Assembly (NCBI RefSeq): GCF_900116545.1
Contig: NZ_FPCK01000002.1
Span: 496,001 to 560,000, forward strand
From: Devosia crocina
Lineage (GTDB): Bacteria > Pseudomonadota > Alphaproteobacteria > Rhizobiales > Devosiaceae
Direction of reading: 5' to 3'
DNA: 64,000 nucleotides
Each line of letters begins with the position of its first letter. Positions within the stretch are counted from its first letter, which is position 1. The notes beneath the pieces are model-generated. The model had not been told where the DNA came from. It did not search any database and saw only the letters and a program-made list of their open reading frames with translations. The position numbers and the translations under genes were made by a program. Positions 1 to 9,328 of this stretch are shown piece by piece.

Positions 1-25
1 AACATGTTTCTCGGCGAACCGGCCA

Positions 26-43
26 GAGGGCGGAGCCGCCCTC
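26..43 (-). terminator. Hairpin downstream of thrC
   Basis: A perfect 8-bp inverted repeat (GAGGGCGG / CCGCCCTC, 2-nt centre) lies just past the thrC stop. There is no clear T-tract, so it may be only a stable RNA hairpin. On the minus strand an ATG occurs at 5-3, so a further gene could begin at the window edge; it cannot be judged from 5 bases. Confidence 0.35.
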
Positions 44-60
44 CTCCGGCGCCTGTCGGT

Positions 61-1455
61 TCAGGCCGCGCGGCTGCGCGCCCCGATGAATTGTTCCACG
101 GCACTCTGGTCATTGGCCAGCACGTCGAGGCGCTCCTCGCGCCCATAAAGATCGGCAAGCCAGGCCGGCAGCGGCGGCTCGATGCCCGTCGCCGCTCTGA
201 CCGCCGCCGGGAATTTGGCGGGATGAGCGGTAGCAAGCGTAATCATCGGCTCGGTGCTACGCTCGAGGCGGCGCGCAACCGAAACCCCGACGGCGGTGTG
301 AGGATCGAGCAGATAGGCCGAATTGGCCCAGGTTTGCGCGATCGTGCGGCTCGTCTCATCCTCGCCGGATGTGCCGGCGGCAAATTCGGCGCGGATCGCT
401 GCGATGGCGCCTTCCGGAAGATCGAAACCGCGCGACTGCTTGAGCGCGGCCATCATGCGGTTGACGGCATCGGCATCGCGGCCGGCGCTTTCAAACAACA
501 ACCGCTCGAAATTGGATGAAATCTGAATATCCATCGAGGGACTGATGGTGGGCGACACGCCCTGCATCTCATAACGACCCGTGTCGATCGTGCGGCGCAG
601 GATGTCATTGGCATTGGTCGCGATCACCAGGCGGCTGATGGGCAGACCCATGCGCTTGGCGCAATAGCCGGCAAAGATGTCGCCGAAATTGCCGGTGGGC
701 ACGGTGAAGCTGACCGGACGATGGGGCGCCCCCAGCGCAACGGCTGCCACGAAGTAATAAACGATCTGGGCAACGATACGGCCCCAATTGATCGAGTTGA
801 CGCCGGAAAGGCGCATGGAATCGCGGAAGGCGTGATTGTTGAACATCGCCTTGACTGCATCCTGGCAGTCGTCGAACGTGCCTTCGAGCGCAATATTGTG
901 GACATTGGCATCGAGCACGGTGGTCATCTGCCGGCGCTGCACTTCCGAGGTGCGGCCACGGGGATGAAGAATGAAGATATCCGTCGTGTCGCGCCCGCGG
1001 AAGGCTTCGATGGCCGCCGATCCGGTATCGCCCGATGTCGCCCCCACAATCGTCGCGCGCAGCCCACGTTCGGACAGGATGTGGTCCATGGTCCGGCTCA
1101 GGAACTGCATGGCGACGTCCTTGAAGGCCAGGGTCGGCCCATGGAACAGCTCAAGCACGAAGTGATTGGGTTCAAGCTCGACAAGCGGGGTCACCGACGG
1201 GTGCCGGAAGCTGGCATAGGCACCATCGACGATCTCGCGCAGCTTGGCTGCAGGGATCTCATCGCCCACGAAGCGGCCGATGATGTCATAGGCGACGTCG
1301 GCATAGGGCCGGCCTGCAAAGGCGGCGATTTCCTTTTCGCTCATCTGAGGCCAGGCGGCCGGAACATAAAGGCCGCCATCGGCGGCGAGGCCCGCCAGGA
1401 CCGCATCGGAGAAACCAAGCGCTGGCGCCTGGCCGCGCGTTGAAACAAACTGCAT
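61..1455 (-). CDS. thrC: Threonine synthase
   Basis: Pyridoxal-phosphate enzyme that converts O-phosphohomoserine to threonine in the cytoplasm, the last step of threonine synthesis. The 464-residue product has the usual bacterial length and begins with the family N-terminus (MQFVSTRGQAPALGFSDAVL). The PLP-lysine region (GPTLAFKDVAMQFL, about residues 105-118) and the phosphate-binding stretch ATSGDTGSAA (about 139-148) are intact. It is last in the minus-strand run that starts with the cytochrome oxidase genes, 70 bp after SURF1; this neighbourhood is familiar in Hyphomicrobiales. Start ATG at 1455. Confidence 0.97.
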   Translation of the reverse strand: MQFVSTRGQAPALGFSDAVLAGLAADGGLYVPAAWPQMSEKEIAAFAGRPYADVAYDIIGRFVGDEIPAAKLREIVDGAYASFRHPSVTPLVELEPNHFVLELFHGPTLAFKDVAMQFLSRTMDHILSERGLRATIVGATSGDTGSAAIEAFRGRDTTDIFILHPRGRTSEVQRRQMTTVLDANVHNIALEGTFDDCQDAVKAMFNNHAFRDSMRLSGVNSINWGRIVAQIVYYFVAAVALGAPHRPVSFTVPTGNFGDIFAGYCAKRMGLPISRLVIATNANDILRRTIDTGRYEMQGVSPTISPSMDIQISSNFERLLFESAGRDADAVNRMMAALKQSRGFDLPEGAIAAIRAEFAAGTSGEDETSRTIAQTWANSAYLLDPHTAVGVSVARRLERSTEPMITLATAHPAKFPAAVRAATGIEPPLPAWLADLYGREERLDVLANDQSAVEQFIGARSRAA

Positions 1456-1525
1456 CGGGAGGGAAAGCCCTTCTAGAATTGTTGCAACCTAGTGAATGCG
1501 GCGGCGCGCCGCAAGGTTTGGCGTA

Positions 1526-2293
1526 TCACGCCTCGCTTTCGATCCGCCGCGCCCGGTGCCACAGCCAGAAGCCGAGCATAACGACGCCCACAATGGCAAA
1601 CCCATACCAGGTCAGCGCATAACCGAAATGGTTGTTTGGAAAGCTGACGACCGTTTCCCCGCCCTGCGGCAGCACGCCCTCTCCTTGCGAGGGCAGATCG
1701 ACATAGAAGGGTGCGATCGGGGCCAGAGCCGGGTCGACCATGGCAGCAAGGCGCTGAGGATCGCGCACCCACTCGATCCGGTTGGACATATCGGGTTCCG
1801 GCGTCATCATGCCGGCCGGCTCGGGCGAACGGAGAAGGCCCGAGATGGTGACAGTCACCGGATCGTCGCCGTGGAGGTCCCCATCGAGCGCTGCGCGCTG
1901 CATGTCCTGGGGCACGAAGCCGCGATTGATGAAGACCGCGCCGCCACCAACCAGCTCGAATGGGGTCAAAACCCAGTAGCCGGGACCGGAATATTGCCCC
2001 TTAGGATCGGCAAGGCTCGTGAAGACCGTCAGCGTCTGGGTGTAGCGATAGGTGCCGGTCATCTCAACCGGCTGATAAACGAGATTCCCGGTATCGAGCA
2101 GACCCCAGGTTGCAACGCCGGGAACAGGGATCGGGGAAGATCCAAGCCGCTGGTCGACCGCTGCAATCAGCGCTTCCTTTTCGGCCAGACGCTCCATCTG
2201 CCAGGAGCCGAGAAAAATGCAGGCGGCACATAGCGCCAGCATGAGAACGGTGAACACCCAATCGCCCCAACGCAGCCGGCCGAGCGCGATCAC
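1526..2293 (-). CDS. SURF1 family cytochrome oxidase assembly protein
   Basis: Inner-membrane assembly factor for cytochrome c oxidase. From a GTG start at 2293 the product has 255 residues: an N-terminal membrane segment (WVFTVLMLALCAACIFLGSW), the SURF1 motif GSWQMERLAEKEALI, a periplasmic domain with INRGFVP, and a C-terminal membrane segment (YALTWYGFAIVGVVMLGFW), the usual two-helix layout. The open frame extends upstream to 2578 but overlaps ctaE there and has no SURF1 character, so I chose GTG. The GTG overlaps the stop of a 22-codon frame (2358-2290) as GTGA. I see no strong ribosome-binding site. The DUF983 gene often found between ctaE and SURF1 in this order is absent. Confidence 0.9.
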   Translation of the reverse strand: MIALGRLRWGDWVFTVLMLALCAACIFLGSWQMERLAEKEALIAAVDQRLGSSPIPVPGVATWGLLDTGNLVYQPVEMTGTYRYTQTLTVFTSLADPKGQYSGPGYWVLTPFELVGGGAVFINRGFVPQDMQRAALDGDLHGDDPVTVTISGLLRSPEPAGMMTPEPDMSNRIEWVRDPQRLAAMVDPALAPIAPFYVDLPSQGEGVLPQGGETVVSFPNNHFGYALTWYGFAIVGVVMLGFWLWHRARRIESEA

Positions 2294-2374
2294 GACTGCA
2301 CCGGAGCAAGGATCAGATTGAGAGAGTTGCCGAACATCTGCAGTCTGGAGGTGCGCATTGTGGGTCCTAAGCGA

Positions 2375-2404
2375 AAAGGGGCGCAGCCGAGCCGCGCCCC
2401 CTTT
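2375..2404 (-). terminator. Rho-independent terminator after ctaE
   Basis: The stem AAAGGGGCGC / GCGCCCCCTTT brackets a short loop 20 bp after the ctaE stop. Read on the minus strand it ends in CCCCTTTTCG, a GC stem with a short T-run. It probably ends or attenuates the oxidase transcript before SURF1. Confidence 0.7.
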
Positions 2405-2421
2405 GCATGATCCAGGTGGTC

Positions 2422-3267
2422 CTAGTGAGTCAAAGCCACCCCCCAAGCGCCCCAGATATAGATCGAGGCGAAGAGGAAGAGCCAGACAACGTCCACGAAG
2501 TGCCAGTACCAGGCAGCAAATTCGAAGCCGAGATGGCGCTCGGGCGTGAAGTCGCCCCGCCCAGCGCGGATGAGGCAAACGGCCAGGAAGATGGTGCCGA
2601 TGATCACGTGGAAGCCGTGGAAGCCGGTGGCCATGTAGAAAGTCGCGCCATACATGGTCGCGCCTTCGCCGCCAAAGGCAAAGCCGGCATGGGTATATTC
2701 GAGATACTGCACGAAGGAGAACAGCACGCCCAGCGCGACCGTAAGCGCCAGACCCCAGCGCAGGCCCTTGCGGTCGTTTTCGAGCAGAGCATGGTGGGCC
2801 CAGGTCACGGTGGTGCCCGAGGTCAAAAGGATCAGCGTGTTGAACAGCGGCAGGTGGAATGGATCGAAGAGTTCGACGCCTGTTGGGGGCCAGTGGCCGC
2901 CGGTTGCGGCAACGCGGGCATATTGCTCGATGTCGTCGAAGCGGAAGAAGCCGTCGAAATAGGCCCAGAACCAGGCGACGAAGAACATCACTTCCGAGGC
3001 GATGAACAGGATCATGCCATAGCGGTGATGCATCTGCACAACCGGGGTGTGATCGACCCCGTTATTGGCTTCCTTCACCACATCGGCCCACCAGGCGTAG
3101 AAGGTGTAGACGACGCCGGCAAGGCCCATGAAAAAGACCCAGGGGGTCCAGTTCTGCATCCAGAACACGGCGCCGATCATCATCACCAGCACCGCGGCCG
3201 ACATCACGAACGGCCAGGGCGACGGCTCCACCATGTGGTAGTCATGGTTCTTTTCTATGGCGGCCAT
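2422..3267 (-). CDS. ctaE: Cytochrome c oxidase subunit III
   Basis: Third core subunit of the aa3-type terminal oxidase in the inner membrane. The 281 residues carry the family signature: the N-terminal KNHDYHMVEPSPWPF, WWADVVKEA, the long helix ILFIASEVMFFVAWFWAYF, and the C-terminal HLGFEFAAWYWHFVDVVWLFLF with its conserved HFVDVVWLF. Seven hydrophobic stretches fit the seven-helix fold. The gene follows ctaG by 3 bp and is followed by a terminator hairpin. Confidence 0.98.
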   Translation of the reverse strand: MAAIEKNHDYHMVEPSPWPFVMSAAVLVMMIGAVFWMQNWTPWVFFMGLAGVVYTFYAWWADVVKEANNGVDHTPVVQMHHRYGMILFIASEVMFFVAWFWAYFDGFFRFDDIEQYARVAATGGHWPPTGVELFDPFHLPLFNTLILLTSGTTVTWAHHALLENDRKGLRWGLALTVALGVLFSFVQYLEYTHAGFAFGGEGATMYGATFYMATGFHGFHVIIGTIFLAVCLIRAGRGDFTPERHLGFEFAAWYWHFVDVVWLFLFASIYIWGAWGVALTH

Positions 3268-3270
3268 GTT

Positions 3271-3837
3271 TCAGCTTCCCTCACTGTCTGAAGCGTAGAA
3301 CGTATAAGAGAGTGTGATCTCTTTGATTGTGTTGAGCTCGGGATTGTCGGCGAGATCCGGATCGACAAAGAAGACGATCGGCATTTCCACCGTTTCACCC
3401 GGCTGGAGCGTCTGCTCGGTGAAGCAGAAGCACTCGATCTTGTTGAAATAGATGCCTGCCTGTTCGGGCGTCACATTGAAGATCGCCTGCCCCGTCGTCG
3501 GTTTGTCCGAGTGGTTGGTGGCGATGTAATTGACCGTATCGACCTGCCCGATGCGGTCGGTGACGGGCGCGGCAGCCTTGACCGTCCAGGGCAGCGCGCG
3601 ATCCATGTTAACGTCGAAGCTGACCTTCATCTCCCGGGCGATTACGCCCTTGGGATTGGTTTCGGCCGTTTGGGTGGTTCCGCCATAGCCGGTCACCTGG
3701 CAAAAAAGCTGATAGAGCGGCACCGAGGCAAAGGCGAGCCCAACCATGCCGACCACCACACCACCCAGCGCGACCCCAACGCGCCGATTGTTTTTTCCGG
3801 CCGGAGCGGCGGGGGCTGAATGCATGACCGTGCTCAT
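3271..3837 (-). CDS. ctaG: Cytochrome c oxidase assembly protein CtaG (Cox11)
   Basis: Copper chaperone that delivers Cu to the CuB site of subunit I. It has one N-terminal membrane anchor (VGVALGGVVVGMVGLAFASVPLYQLFCQVTG region) and a periplasmic immunoglobulin-like domain with the copper motif IECFCFTEQTL, where both cysteines of CFCF are present. The length of 188 residues is typical. ATG at 3837 overlaps the stop of the preceding small gene as TGATG, so I prefer it to TTG at 3840. It lies between the coxF-like gene and ctaE. Confidence 0.96.
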   Translation of the reverse strand: MSTVMHSAPAAPAGKNNRRVGVALGGVVVGMVGLAFASVPLYQLFCQVTGYGGTTQTAETNPKGVIAREMKVSFDVNMDRALPWTVKAAAPVTDRIGQVDTVNYIATNHSDKPTTGQAIFNVTPEQAGIYFNKIECFCFTEQTLQPGETVEMPIVFFVDPDLADNPELNTIKEITLSYTFYASDSEGS

Positions 3838-4019
3838 CAAAGGCCCCGATCAAACAAAGCCGGGCCCAACTTGACAATGGTCAGCACATAAAAGGTCAGT
3901 GCGAACAGCGCCAGGGCGCCGGCAAGCGCAAGCGAACGGCGGCGACGCACGCGCTTCAGCGCCTCGGCCGCAGCGGTCTCGGCAGGTGTAACCATGACGG
4001 CGGACTGGTTTTCGGTCAT
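3837..4019 (-). CDS. Small single-helix membrane protein, coxF-like
   Basis: A 60-residue protein with a basic stretch (LKRVRRRRS) followed by one hydrophobic helix ([23 protein letters not shown]). It sits between ctaB and ctaG, with 4-bp and 1-bp overlaps on either side, so it is translated with them. Small one-helix proteins at this position in alphaproteobacterial oxidase operons are called CoxF or CtaF and are presumed oxidase assembly or stability factors. The function here rests on position and topology only. Confidence 0.85.
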   Translation of the reverse strand: MTENQSAVMVTPAETAAAEALKRVRRRRSLALAGALALFALTFYVLTIVKLGPALFDRGL

Positions 4020-4951
4020 GACCAGAACCCTTCGATACGGGTAACGAAATTGTCTGCCAAGAGGCCGAGGAACAGCACGAAAAGGTAGCTCAGCGAAAAG
4101 GTGAAGAGCCGCCGCGCCGCCTTGCGCATATCGACGTTGCTCGGCGCCTGCAGGAGACGAATGGCGAGATAAACAAAGCCGATGCCGGTTCCCATGGCGA
4201 CAAGGCCATAGATCCAGCCTCCAAGCCCGAGATAGATCGGCACAAAGGCGGAAACGGCTAGGATCACGGAGTAAACGAAGATCTGGCGCTTGGTGGATGC
4301 TTCACCCACCACATTGGGCATCATGGGAATGCCGGCTGCGGCATAGTCGCCCTGCTTGTAGAGCGCCAGCGCCCAGAAATGCGGCGGCGTCCAGAGAAAG
4401 ACGATCAGAAACAACGACAGGCTTTCCCAGCTGATCGCGCCGGTCACTGCCGCCCAGCCGATCATGGTCGGGAAAGCGCCGGCCGCGCCACCGATGACGA
4501 TGTTCTGCGGCGTCGAGCGCTTGAGCCAGATCGTATAGATTACGGCATAAAAGAAGATGGTGAAGGCAAGAAGCCCGCCCGCCACCCAGTTGGTAGCCAG
4601 GCCGAGCAGGGTCACCGAAAAAGCCGACAGCGTCAGCCCAAAGGCCAGCGCTTCACCCCTGGTGACGCGGCCGGACGGGATGGGCCGGTTCTGCGTGCGG
4701 CTCATCACCGCGTCGATATCGGCATCGTACCACATATTAAGCGCGCCCGATGCGCCGCCCCCGATGGCGATGCAGACAATAGCGATCAATCCGATCACCG
4801 GATTGACCCCGATCGGGGCAACCAGCATGCCGACGAGAGCGGTGAACACAACAAGCGACATGACGCGAGGCTTCAAGAGCGCCAGGTAGTCCTCTACCCG
4901 CGCCTCGCCTGCCATGGCAGGCATTCCCTTGCTGTCATCGATATAGGTCAC
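4016..4951 (-). CDS. ctaB: Protoheme IX farnesyltransferase (heme O synthase)
   Basis: UbiA-superfamily membrane prenyltransferase that adds a farnesyl group to heme B, the first step towards heme A for the aa3 oxidase. The 311-residue sequence shows the family start [20 protein letters not shown], the first Asp-rich motif [21 protein letters not shown], and a second motif around [18 protein letters not shown]. About nine membrane segments are visible. It overlaps the coxF-like gene by 4 bp (ATGA) and lies 60 bp after ctaD. Confidence 0.97.
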   Translation of the reverse strand: MTYIDDSKGMPAMAGEARVEDYLALLKPRVMSLVVFTALVGMLVAPIGVNPVIGLIAIVCIAIGGGASGALNMWYDADIDAVMSRTQNRPIPSGRVTRGEALAFGLTLSAFSVTLLGLATNWVAGGLLAFTIFFYAVIYTIWLKRSTPQNIVIGGAAGAFPTMIGWAAVTGAISWESLSLFLIVFLWTPPHFWALALYKQGDYAAAGIPMMPNVVGEASTKRQIFVYSVILAVSAFVPIYLGLGGWIYGLVAMGTGIGFVYLAIRLLQAPSNVDMRKAARRLFTFSLSYLFVLFLGLLADNFVTRIEGFWS

Positions 4952-5011
4952 TGGTCATTCCTTGAATGGTGGACCGCACCGAGGCGCGATCCACAAAGTC
5001 TGGCGCAGAGA

Positions 5012-6703
5012 TCAGTGCGCGTTCTTGGAGTCGATCTTGGGCAGGGTCGAGAACTGGTGGAACGGCGGCGGGGACGAGAGGGTCCATTCCAGCGTCGTTG
5101 CCCCGTCACCCCACGGATTGTCACCGGCCGGGCGCTTCTTGCGGCTGGCTTCCCAGGTTGCGTAGAAGAAGATCACCATGGCAACGAAGGTCACATAGTA
5201 GCCGATCGAGGACACCCGGTTCCACAGCGTGAAGGCATCGGGGTAGTCGATATAGCGGCGCGGCATGCCCGCAAGGCCGAGGAAGTGCTGCGGGAAGAAG
5301 ATCAGGTTCACGCCGATGAACATGGTCCAGAAGTGCAGCTTGCCGAGGAATTCGGAATACATGTAGCCGAACATCTTGGGGTACCAGTAGTACCAGCCCG
5401 CAAAGATCGAGAACACGGCGCCGAGCGAGAGCACGTAGTGGAAGTGGGCCACGACGTAATAGGTGTCGTGCAGGGCACGGTCGGCAGCGGCATTGGCGAG
5501 CACCACGCCGGTCACACCACCCACGGTGAACAGGAAGATGAAGCCGATCGCCCACAGCATGGGAATGCGGAAGGTGATCGAGCCGCCCCACATGGTGGCG
5601 ATCCAGGAGAAGATCTTGACGCCCGTGGGCACCGCAATGACCATGGTTGCCGCCACGAAGTATCGCTGCACATCCAGGCTCAGGCCGGTCGTATACATGT
5701 GGTGGGCCCACACGACGAAACCGACAAAGCCGATCGCGACCATTGCATAGGCCATGGCCATGTAGCCAAAGACGGGCTTGCGGCTGAAGGTCGCCACGAT
5801 GTGGCTGACGATACCGAAGCCGGGCAGGATCATGATGTACACTTCAGGGTGACCGAAGAACCAGAACAGGTGCTGGAAGAGAATCGGATCACCACCGCCT
5901 TCGGGCGCAAAGAACTGCGTGCCAAAATTGCGGTCGGTCAGGAGCATGGTGATGGCACCGGCCAGAACGGGCAGCGCCAGAAGCAGCAGGAAGCCGGTGA
6001 CGAGAACGGACCAGGCAAAAAGCGGCATCTTGTGGATGGTCATGCCCGGAGCGCGCATGTTCAGGATCGTGGTGATCAGGTTGATGGCACCAAGGATCGA
6101 GGAGACGCCGGCCACGTGCAGGGACAGGATGGCGAAGTCCATGGCAGGACCGGGGTGGCCCATGGTCGAGAGCGGCGGATAAACGGTCCAGCCACCGCCG
6201 AAACCGGTGGAGCCCGGCGCGCCTTCAAAGAAAAGGCTCATCAGCAGGAGGATGAACGCCACCGGAAGAAGCCAGAAAGCGATGTTGTTGATGCGCGGGA
6301 ACGCGGTATCGGGCGCGCCGATCATCAGGGGCGCGAAATAATTGGCAAAGCCGCCCATGGTGGCCGGCATGACCATGAAGAAAACCATGATCAGCGCGTG
6401 AGCCGTCGTGAAGACGTTGAACATCTGCTTGCCGGCGTCGAGCGAAGCTGCACCGTCAAGGCCATAAACCATGGAGGCAAGGCCATGGAAAATCTGGATG
6501 CCCGGCTCCTGCAGCTCCATGCGCATGAAGCCCGAGAGCAGGCCACCGACTATGCCGGCGATGATGGCGAACACGAGATACATGATCCCGATGTCCTTGT
6601 GGTTGGTCGAAAACAACCAACGCCGCCATCCCGTGGGCGTGTGGTGATCGTGAGTCACATGGTCATGCCCGGTGGCATGGGCCTCGAGGTGTGCTTCTGA
6701 CAT
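5012..6703 (-). CDS. ctaD: Cytochrome c oxidase subunit I (aa3 type)
   Basis: Catalytic heme-copper subunit that reduces O2 to water and pumps protons. The 563 residues include the heme a ligand region [15 protein letters not shown], the CuB ligand and cross-linked Tyr segment [10 protein letters not shown], the second CuB histidine pair [10 protein letters not shown], and the heme ligand region [15 protein letters not shown], all intact. Twelve membrane helices are evident. The His-rich N-terminus ([15 protein letters not shown]) is a common alphaproteobacterial extension. ctaC lies 23 bp upstream. Confidence 0.99.
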   Translation of the reverse strand: MSEAHLEAHATGHDHVTHDHHTPTGWRRWLFSTNHKDIGIMYLVFAIIAGIVGGLLSGFMRMELQEPGIQIFHGLASMVYGLDGAASLDAGKQMFNVFTTAHALIMVFFMVMPATMGGFANYFAPLMIGAPDTAFPRINNIAFWLLPVAFILLLMSLFFEGAPGSTGFGGGWTVYPPLSTMGHPGPAMDFAILSLHVAGVSSILGAINLITTILNMRAPGMTIHKMPLFAWSVLVTGFLLLLALPVLAGAITMLLTDRNFGTQFFAPEGGGDPILFQHLFWFFGHPEVYIMILPGFGIVSHIVATFSRKPVFGYMAMAYAMVAIGFVGFVVWAHHMYTTGLSLDVQRYFVAATMVIAVPTGVKIFSWIATMWGGSITFRIPMLWAIGFIFLFTVGGVTGVVLANAAADRALHDTYYVVAHFHYVLSLGAVFSIFAGWYYWYPKMFGYMYSEFLGKLHFWTMFIGVNLIFFPQHFLGLAGMPRRYIDYPDAFTLWNRVSSIGYYVTFVAMVIFFYATWEASRKKRPAGDNPWGDGATTLEWTLSSPPPFHQFSTLPKIDSKNAH

Positions 6704-6726
6704 ATTGGTTCCCCTGACCCTATGAC

Positions 6727-7656
6727 TTACTGGATAGCCGGCAGCACGGCGACGGCGCTGGCATAGTCACGGCTCTCTTCGAGTGCTGTGATGAAAGCTT
6801 GATATTCTTCTGCGGTCACAACGCGCACGGCGATCGGCATATAGGCGTGATCCTTGCCGCAAAGCTCGGAACACTGGCCGTAGAACATGCCGGTTTCGCG
6901 CGAGTTGAACCAGGTTTCGTTGAGACGGCCAGGCACCGCGTCGATCTTGACGCCGAAGGACGGCACGGCAAAGGCATGGATCACGCCACCGGGGCTGGCA
7001 GTCACCTGCAGGCGCACGGTGGTGTTGACAGGCACGACCAGTTCGTTGTCGACGGCCAGCAGGCGCGGCTGACCAGGCTTTTCATGATCGGTGTAGTTGC
7101 CCAGAGCGGTGCCGAGGATATTGGAGTCGAAATAGATCCCCTGGTCGACATATTCATAGGTCCAGTACCACTGCTCGCCGGTGGCCTTGACGGTCATCTC
7201 GGCGGCCGGGACTTCCACTTCACCGAAGGAGAAGATGTTTTCCCCCAGATACCGGCGCTCCCCGTCGGGCACGGTCATTTGGTCGGAGAGCACGCCGAAG
7301 GACGGCACGGCGATGATGATCAGGATAACGATCGGCACGACAGTCCAGATCACCTCGATCGCGGTGTTGTGCGTGAAACGGGCCGGCACCGGGTTGGACT
7401 TGGCGTTGAAGCGCACCACCACGACCACCAGAAGGGCGAGCACGAACAGAACGATCAGCGTGATCGTCCACATCAAGGGGCCATCATGGAATGCCACGAT
7501 GGAGTCCATGATCGGGGTTACGGATTGCTGCAGATGGAACTGACCGGGCTCGGGATGACCCTTGCCGATCTCTTGCGCACTAGCGAAAGCGGGCATCAGC
7601 GCCAGCGTGGCCGTCGCCGCGGCGCCCAACTTCCTCAAGAACTGACCGGTCACCAT
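6727..7656 (-). CDS. ctaC: Cytochrome c oxidase subunit II
   Basis: CuA-bearing subunit that accepts electrons from cytochrome c. The 309-residue precursor has a signal peptide ([24 protein letters not shown]), two membrane helices (about residues 50-75 and 100-125), and a periplasmic cupredoxin domain with the complete CuA motif [16 protein letters not shown]. It is first of the minus-strand oxidase cluster, so its promoter should lie in 7657-7977. The aromatic patch [10 protein letters not shown] used in electron entry is present. Confidence 0.98.
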   Translation of the reverse strand: MVTGQFLRKLGAAATATLALMPAFASAQEIGKGHPEPGQFHLQQSVTPIMDSIVAFHDGPLMWTITLIVLFVLALLVVVVVRFNAKSNPVPARFTHNTAIEVIWTVVPIVILIIIAVPSFGVLSDQMTVPDGERRYLGENIFSFGEVEVPAAEMTVKATGEQWYWTYEYVDQGIYFDSNILGTALGNYTDHEKPGQPRLLAVDNELVVPVNTTVRLQVTASPGGVIHAFAVPSFGVKIDAVPGRLNETWFNSRETGMFYGQCSELCGKDHAYMPIAVRVVTAEEYQAFITALEESRDYASAVAVLPAIQ

Positions 7657-7762
7657 AAACCCCCTATCGACTTATTCTGGTGGCGTGCACCGGGACGGAG
7701 AGGGTTTGATAGCGGCATAGCTCACGCCGCCCCGACTCAACCTCGGAGCGCAAAACTCGATT

Positions 7763-7776
7763 TTGACCTAAATCAC
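7763..7776. promoter_or_regulatory. Possible FNR/FixK-like box upstream of ctaC
   Basis: TTGACCTAAATCAC matches the TTGAY-N4-RTCAA consensus of the FNR/FixK family at nine of ten informative positions. It lies about 107 bp upstream of the ctaC start and 200 bp upstream of the IalB gene. The rest of the 321-bp gap (7657-7977) holds no gene I can support. One chance match of this quality is not rare, so this is only a candidate. Confidence 0.25.
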
Positions 7777-7977
7777 ATTGCTTGACCCGAGTCCATTGCG
7801 CCGAAGCGCCCTTGGGACGGTTTAAAACTGGACAAATTCACGCTTGTTTGCCTCAAGCACGCCGCACTTGGCCGGACATATCCCACCACGATGGCACGCT
7901 TGGTTGACAGGCTCTGTCGGCTGACGGAAACAGAACCAACCGCCCCTTGGCCCTCGATTCGGCAGGAGACGTATAGA

Positions 7978-8484
7978 GTGAGCGCATTTTCGAAGCGGCT
8001 GATGGGCGTAGCCCTGGCCATCACGGCCCTTGCCGGCATCGGCCCGGCTTTCGCCCAAGGCACTGTGCGCGGCGAACACGGCGACTGGCAGATGAGCTGC
8101 GACACTCCGCCCGGCGCCAGTGCCGAGCAATGCGCCATCATTCAGAATGTCATGGCCGAAGACCAGCCCAATGTCGGGCTGTCGGTTATCGTGTTGCGCA
8201 CTGCCGATCGCGAAGCGCGCCTCTTGCGGGTTCTCGCTCCGCTCGGCGTTTTGCTGCCCAACGGGCTTGGCCTCAATGTCGATGGCGCAGACATGGGACG
8301 GGTCGCCTTTGTGCGGTGCCTGCCCAATGGTTGCGTTGCCGAGGTAGAGCTGGACGATGACCTGATCGACATCCTCTCGAACGGCGAGAATGCGATCTTC
8401 GTGGTCTTCAAGACACCCGAAGAAGGCATCGGCATTCCGGTTTCGCTCGATGGTTTCTCGGAAGGCTTTGCTGCCCTGCCCTAG
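7978..8484 (+). CDS. IalB-family (invasion associated locus B) exported protein
   Basis: A 168-residue secreted protein: signal peptide (KRLMGVALAITALAGIGPAFAQ) followed by the family opening GEHGDWQMSCDTPPG, with cysteine pairs (CDTPP..CAII and RCLPNGC) likely forming disulfides. IalB-like proteins are widespread in Hyphomicrobiales; apart from Bartonella invasion their role is unclear. I chose GTG at 7978 because AGGAG lies 9 bp upstream and the signal peptide follows at once; the longer frame from 7891 adds 29 residues with no signal character. The PilZ gene follows 14 bp later. Confidence 0.88.
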   Translation: MSAFSKRLMGVALAITALAGIGPAFAQGTVRGEHGDWQMSCDTPPGASAEQCAIIQNVMAEDQPNVGLSVIVLRTADREARLLRVLAPLGVLLPNGLGLNVDGADMGRVAFVRCLPNGCVAEVELDDDLIDILSNGENAIFVVFKTPEEGIGIPVSLDGFSEGFAALP

Positions 8485-8498
8485 CCCGGGAGCAGATC

Positions 8499-8744
8499 GT
8501 GCAGGAAGAACGCCGGCAGACGCATCGTCAACGCACGCTCAAGGGTGGCCGCATCGTCACCAATGACGGACACTCAACCTTTGACTGCACCGTGCGAAAC
8601 CTGTCCGGTGAGGGGGCCAAGCTGATCGTCACCAGCATCATCGGCATACCGCAACGCTTTGGGCTGGCCATGCACGACGGGCGCAGTTTTTCGTGCGAAA
8701 CGATCTGGCACACTGAAACCGAGATCGGCGTCCGCTTTCTCTGA
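8499..8744 (+). CDS. Small PilZ-domain protein
   Basis: An 81-residue, single-domain protein. The start reads QEERRQTHRQRTLKGGRIV, giving a basic RxxxR-like c-di-GMP-binding motif (R5..R11-R12), and the second motif appears as DCTVRNLSGEGAKL, corresponding to the DxSxxG element with N in place of D and S/G retained. It starts at GTG 8499 with GGGAG 6 bp upstream and follows the IalB gene by 14 bp, probably on the same transcript. It may be a c-di-GMP-responsive adaptor, but binding is not proved by these motifs. Confidence 0.8.
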   Translation: MQEERRQTHRQRTLKGGRIVTNDGHSTFDCTVRNLSGEGAKLIVTSIIGIPQRFGLAMHDGRSFSCETIWHTETEIGVRFL

Positions 8745-8784
8745 CCTCTTTGGCCGAGCCAAGCCGGCCGTTTCTCGTGAACAA

Positions 8785-8817
8785 TAAAAAACCGGGCAGG
8801 TGCATGCACGAGCCCGG
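8785..8817 (-). terminator. Rho-independent terminator of the DUF1127 gene
   Basis: CCGGGC (8792-8797) pairs with GCCCGG (8812-8817) around a 14-base loop that itself holds TGCATGCA. On the minus strand the stem is followed by TTTTTTATTG, a strong T-tract. It lies between the PilZ gene (plus) and the DUF1127 gene (minus) and may work in both directions. Confidence 0.8.
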
Positions 8818-8927
8818 CAAGTTTTCAGGAAACAGGACCGGCGGCAAAACCGGCCCCGGGAGATGGAACGAGCACGAAAGTGTTCGAACCAACCAGTGAG
8901 CCCCACCACGGGTAGAGCGAAGTCAGA

Positions 8928-9191
8928 TCAGGCCTTGGCGCTGCGCGCTCGGGCACTGGTGAGAACCATGGCAGCCTGACGCCCGGAGCGCGCCTCCATG
9001 GCGGCATAGATATCGCTGCGCGATATGCCGAGATCGTTGAGACGCTCGGGCTCAAGCTCAAGCAGGCGTTTGAGCGCAATGCGGCGAGCACGATTGGCCT
9101 TCACCTTTGCCCAGAAGGCAAACAGCGAATGCAAGGGGGTCGACGGCGTGGCGGCCGCAAGTGACCGCTCGCCTGGAAGCGAGAGAGCCAT
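8928..9191 (-). CDS. DUF1127 domain protein
   Basis: An 87-residue basic protein. The DUF1127 core is clear: a helix rich in Arg/Lys (FWAKVKANRARRIALKRLLELEPERLNDLGISRSDIYAAME) ending in the typical LNDLGISRSDI. DUF1127 proteins are abundant in Hyphomicrobiales, and some small members bind RNA or affect phosphate and carbon responses. I start at ATG 9191, with GGAGA 6 bp upstream; a longer frame to 9290 exists but is not like the family. The gene is divergent from a LysR regulator, a frequent pairing in this order. Confidence 0.88.
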   Translation of the reverse strand: MALSLPGERSLAAATPSTPLHSLFAFWAKVKANRARRIALKRLLELEPERLNDLGISRSDIYAAMEARSGRQAAMVLTSARARSAKA

Positions 9192-9328
9192 TTCATGTCT
9201 CCGAGAATGGGCCGGGAAAGCCGGAAAGTGCTGCGCCGTAGAGGAACAACACTGCTTTGATAGGCCGCTGGACATCCATTCGTCCAACAAATAGATTTCA
9301 TTCAGCCAATCAAATTGAGTGATGGAAA

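Noticed and set aside
4379..6700. A 773-codon open frame on the plus strand opposite ctaB/ctaD
   Set aside because: It lies antisense to ctaB and ctaD, whose families are certain. Its translation is rich in Arg, His, Asp and Gly without domains, as expected of a shadow frame in GC-rich coding DNA.
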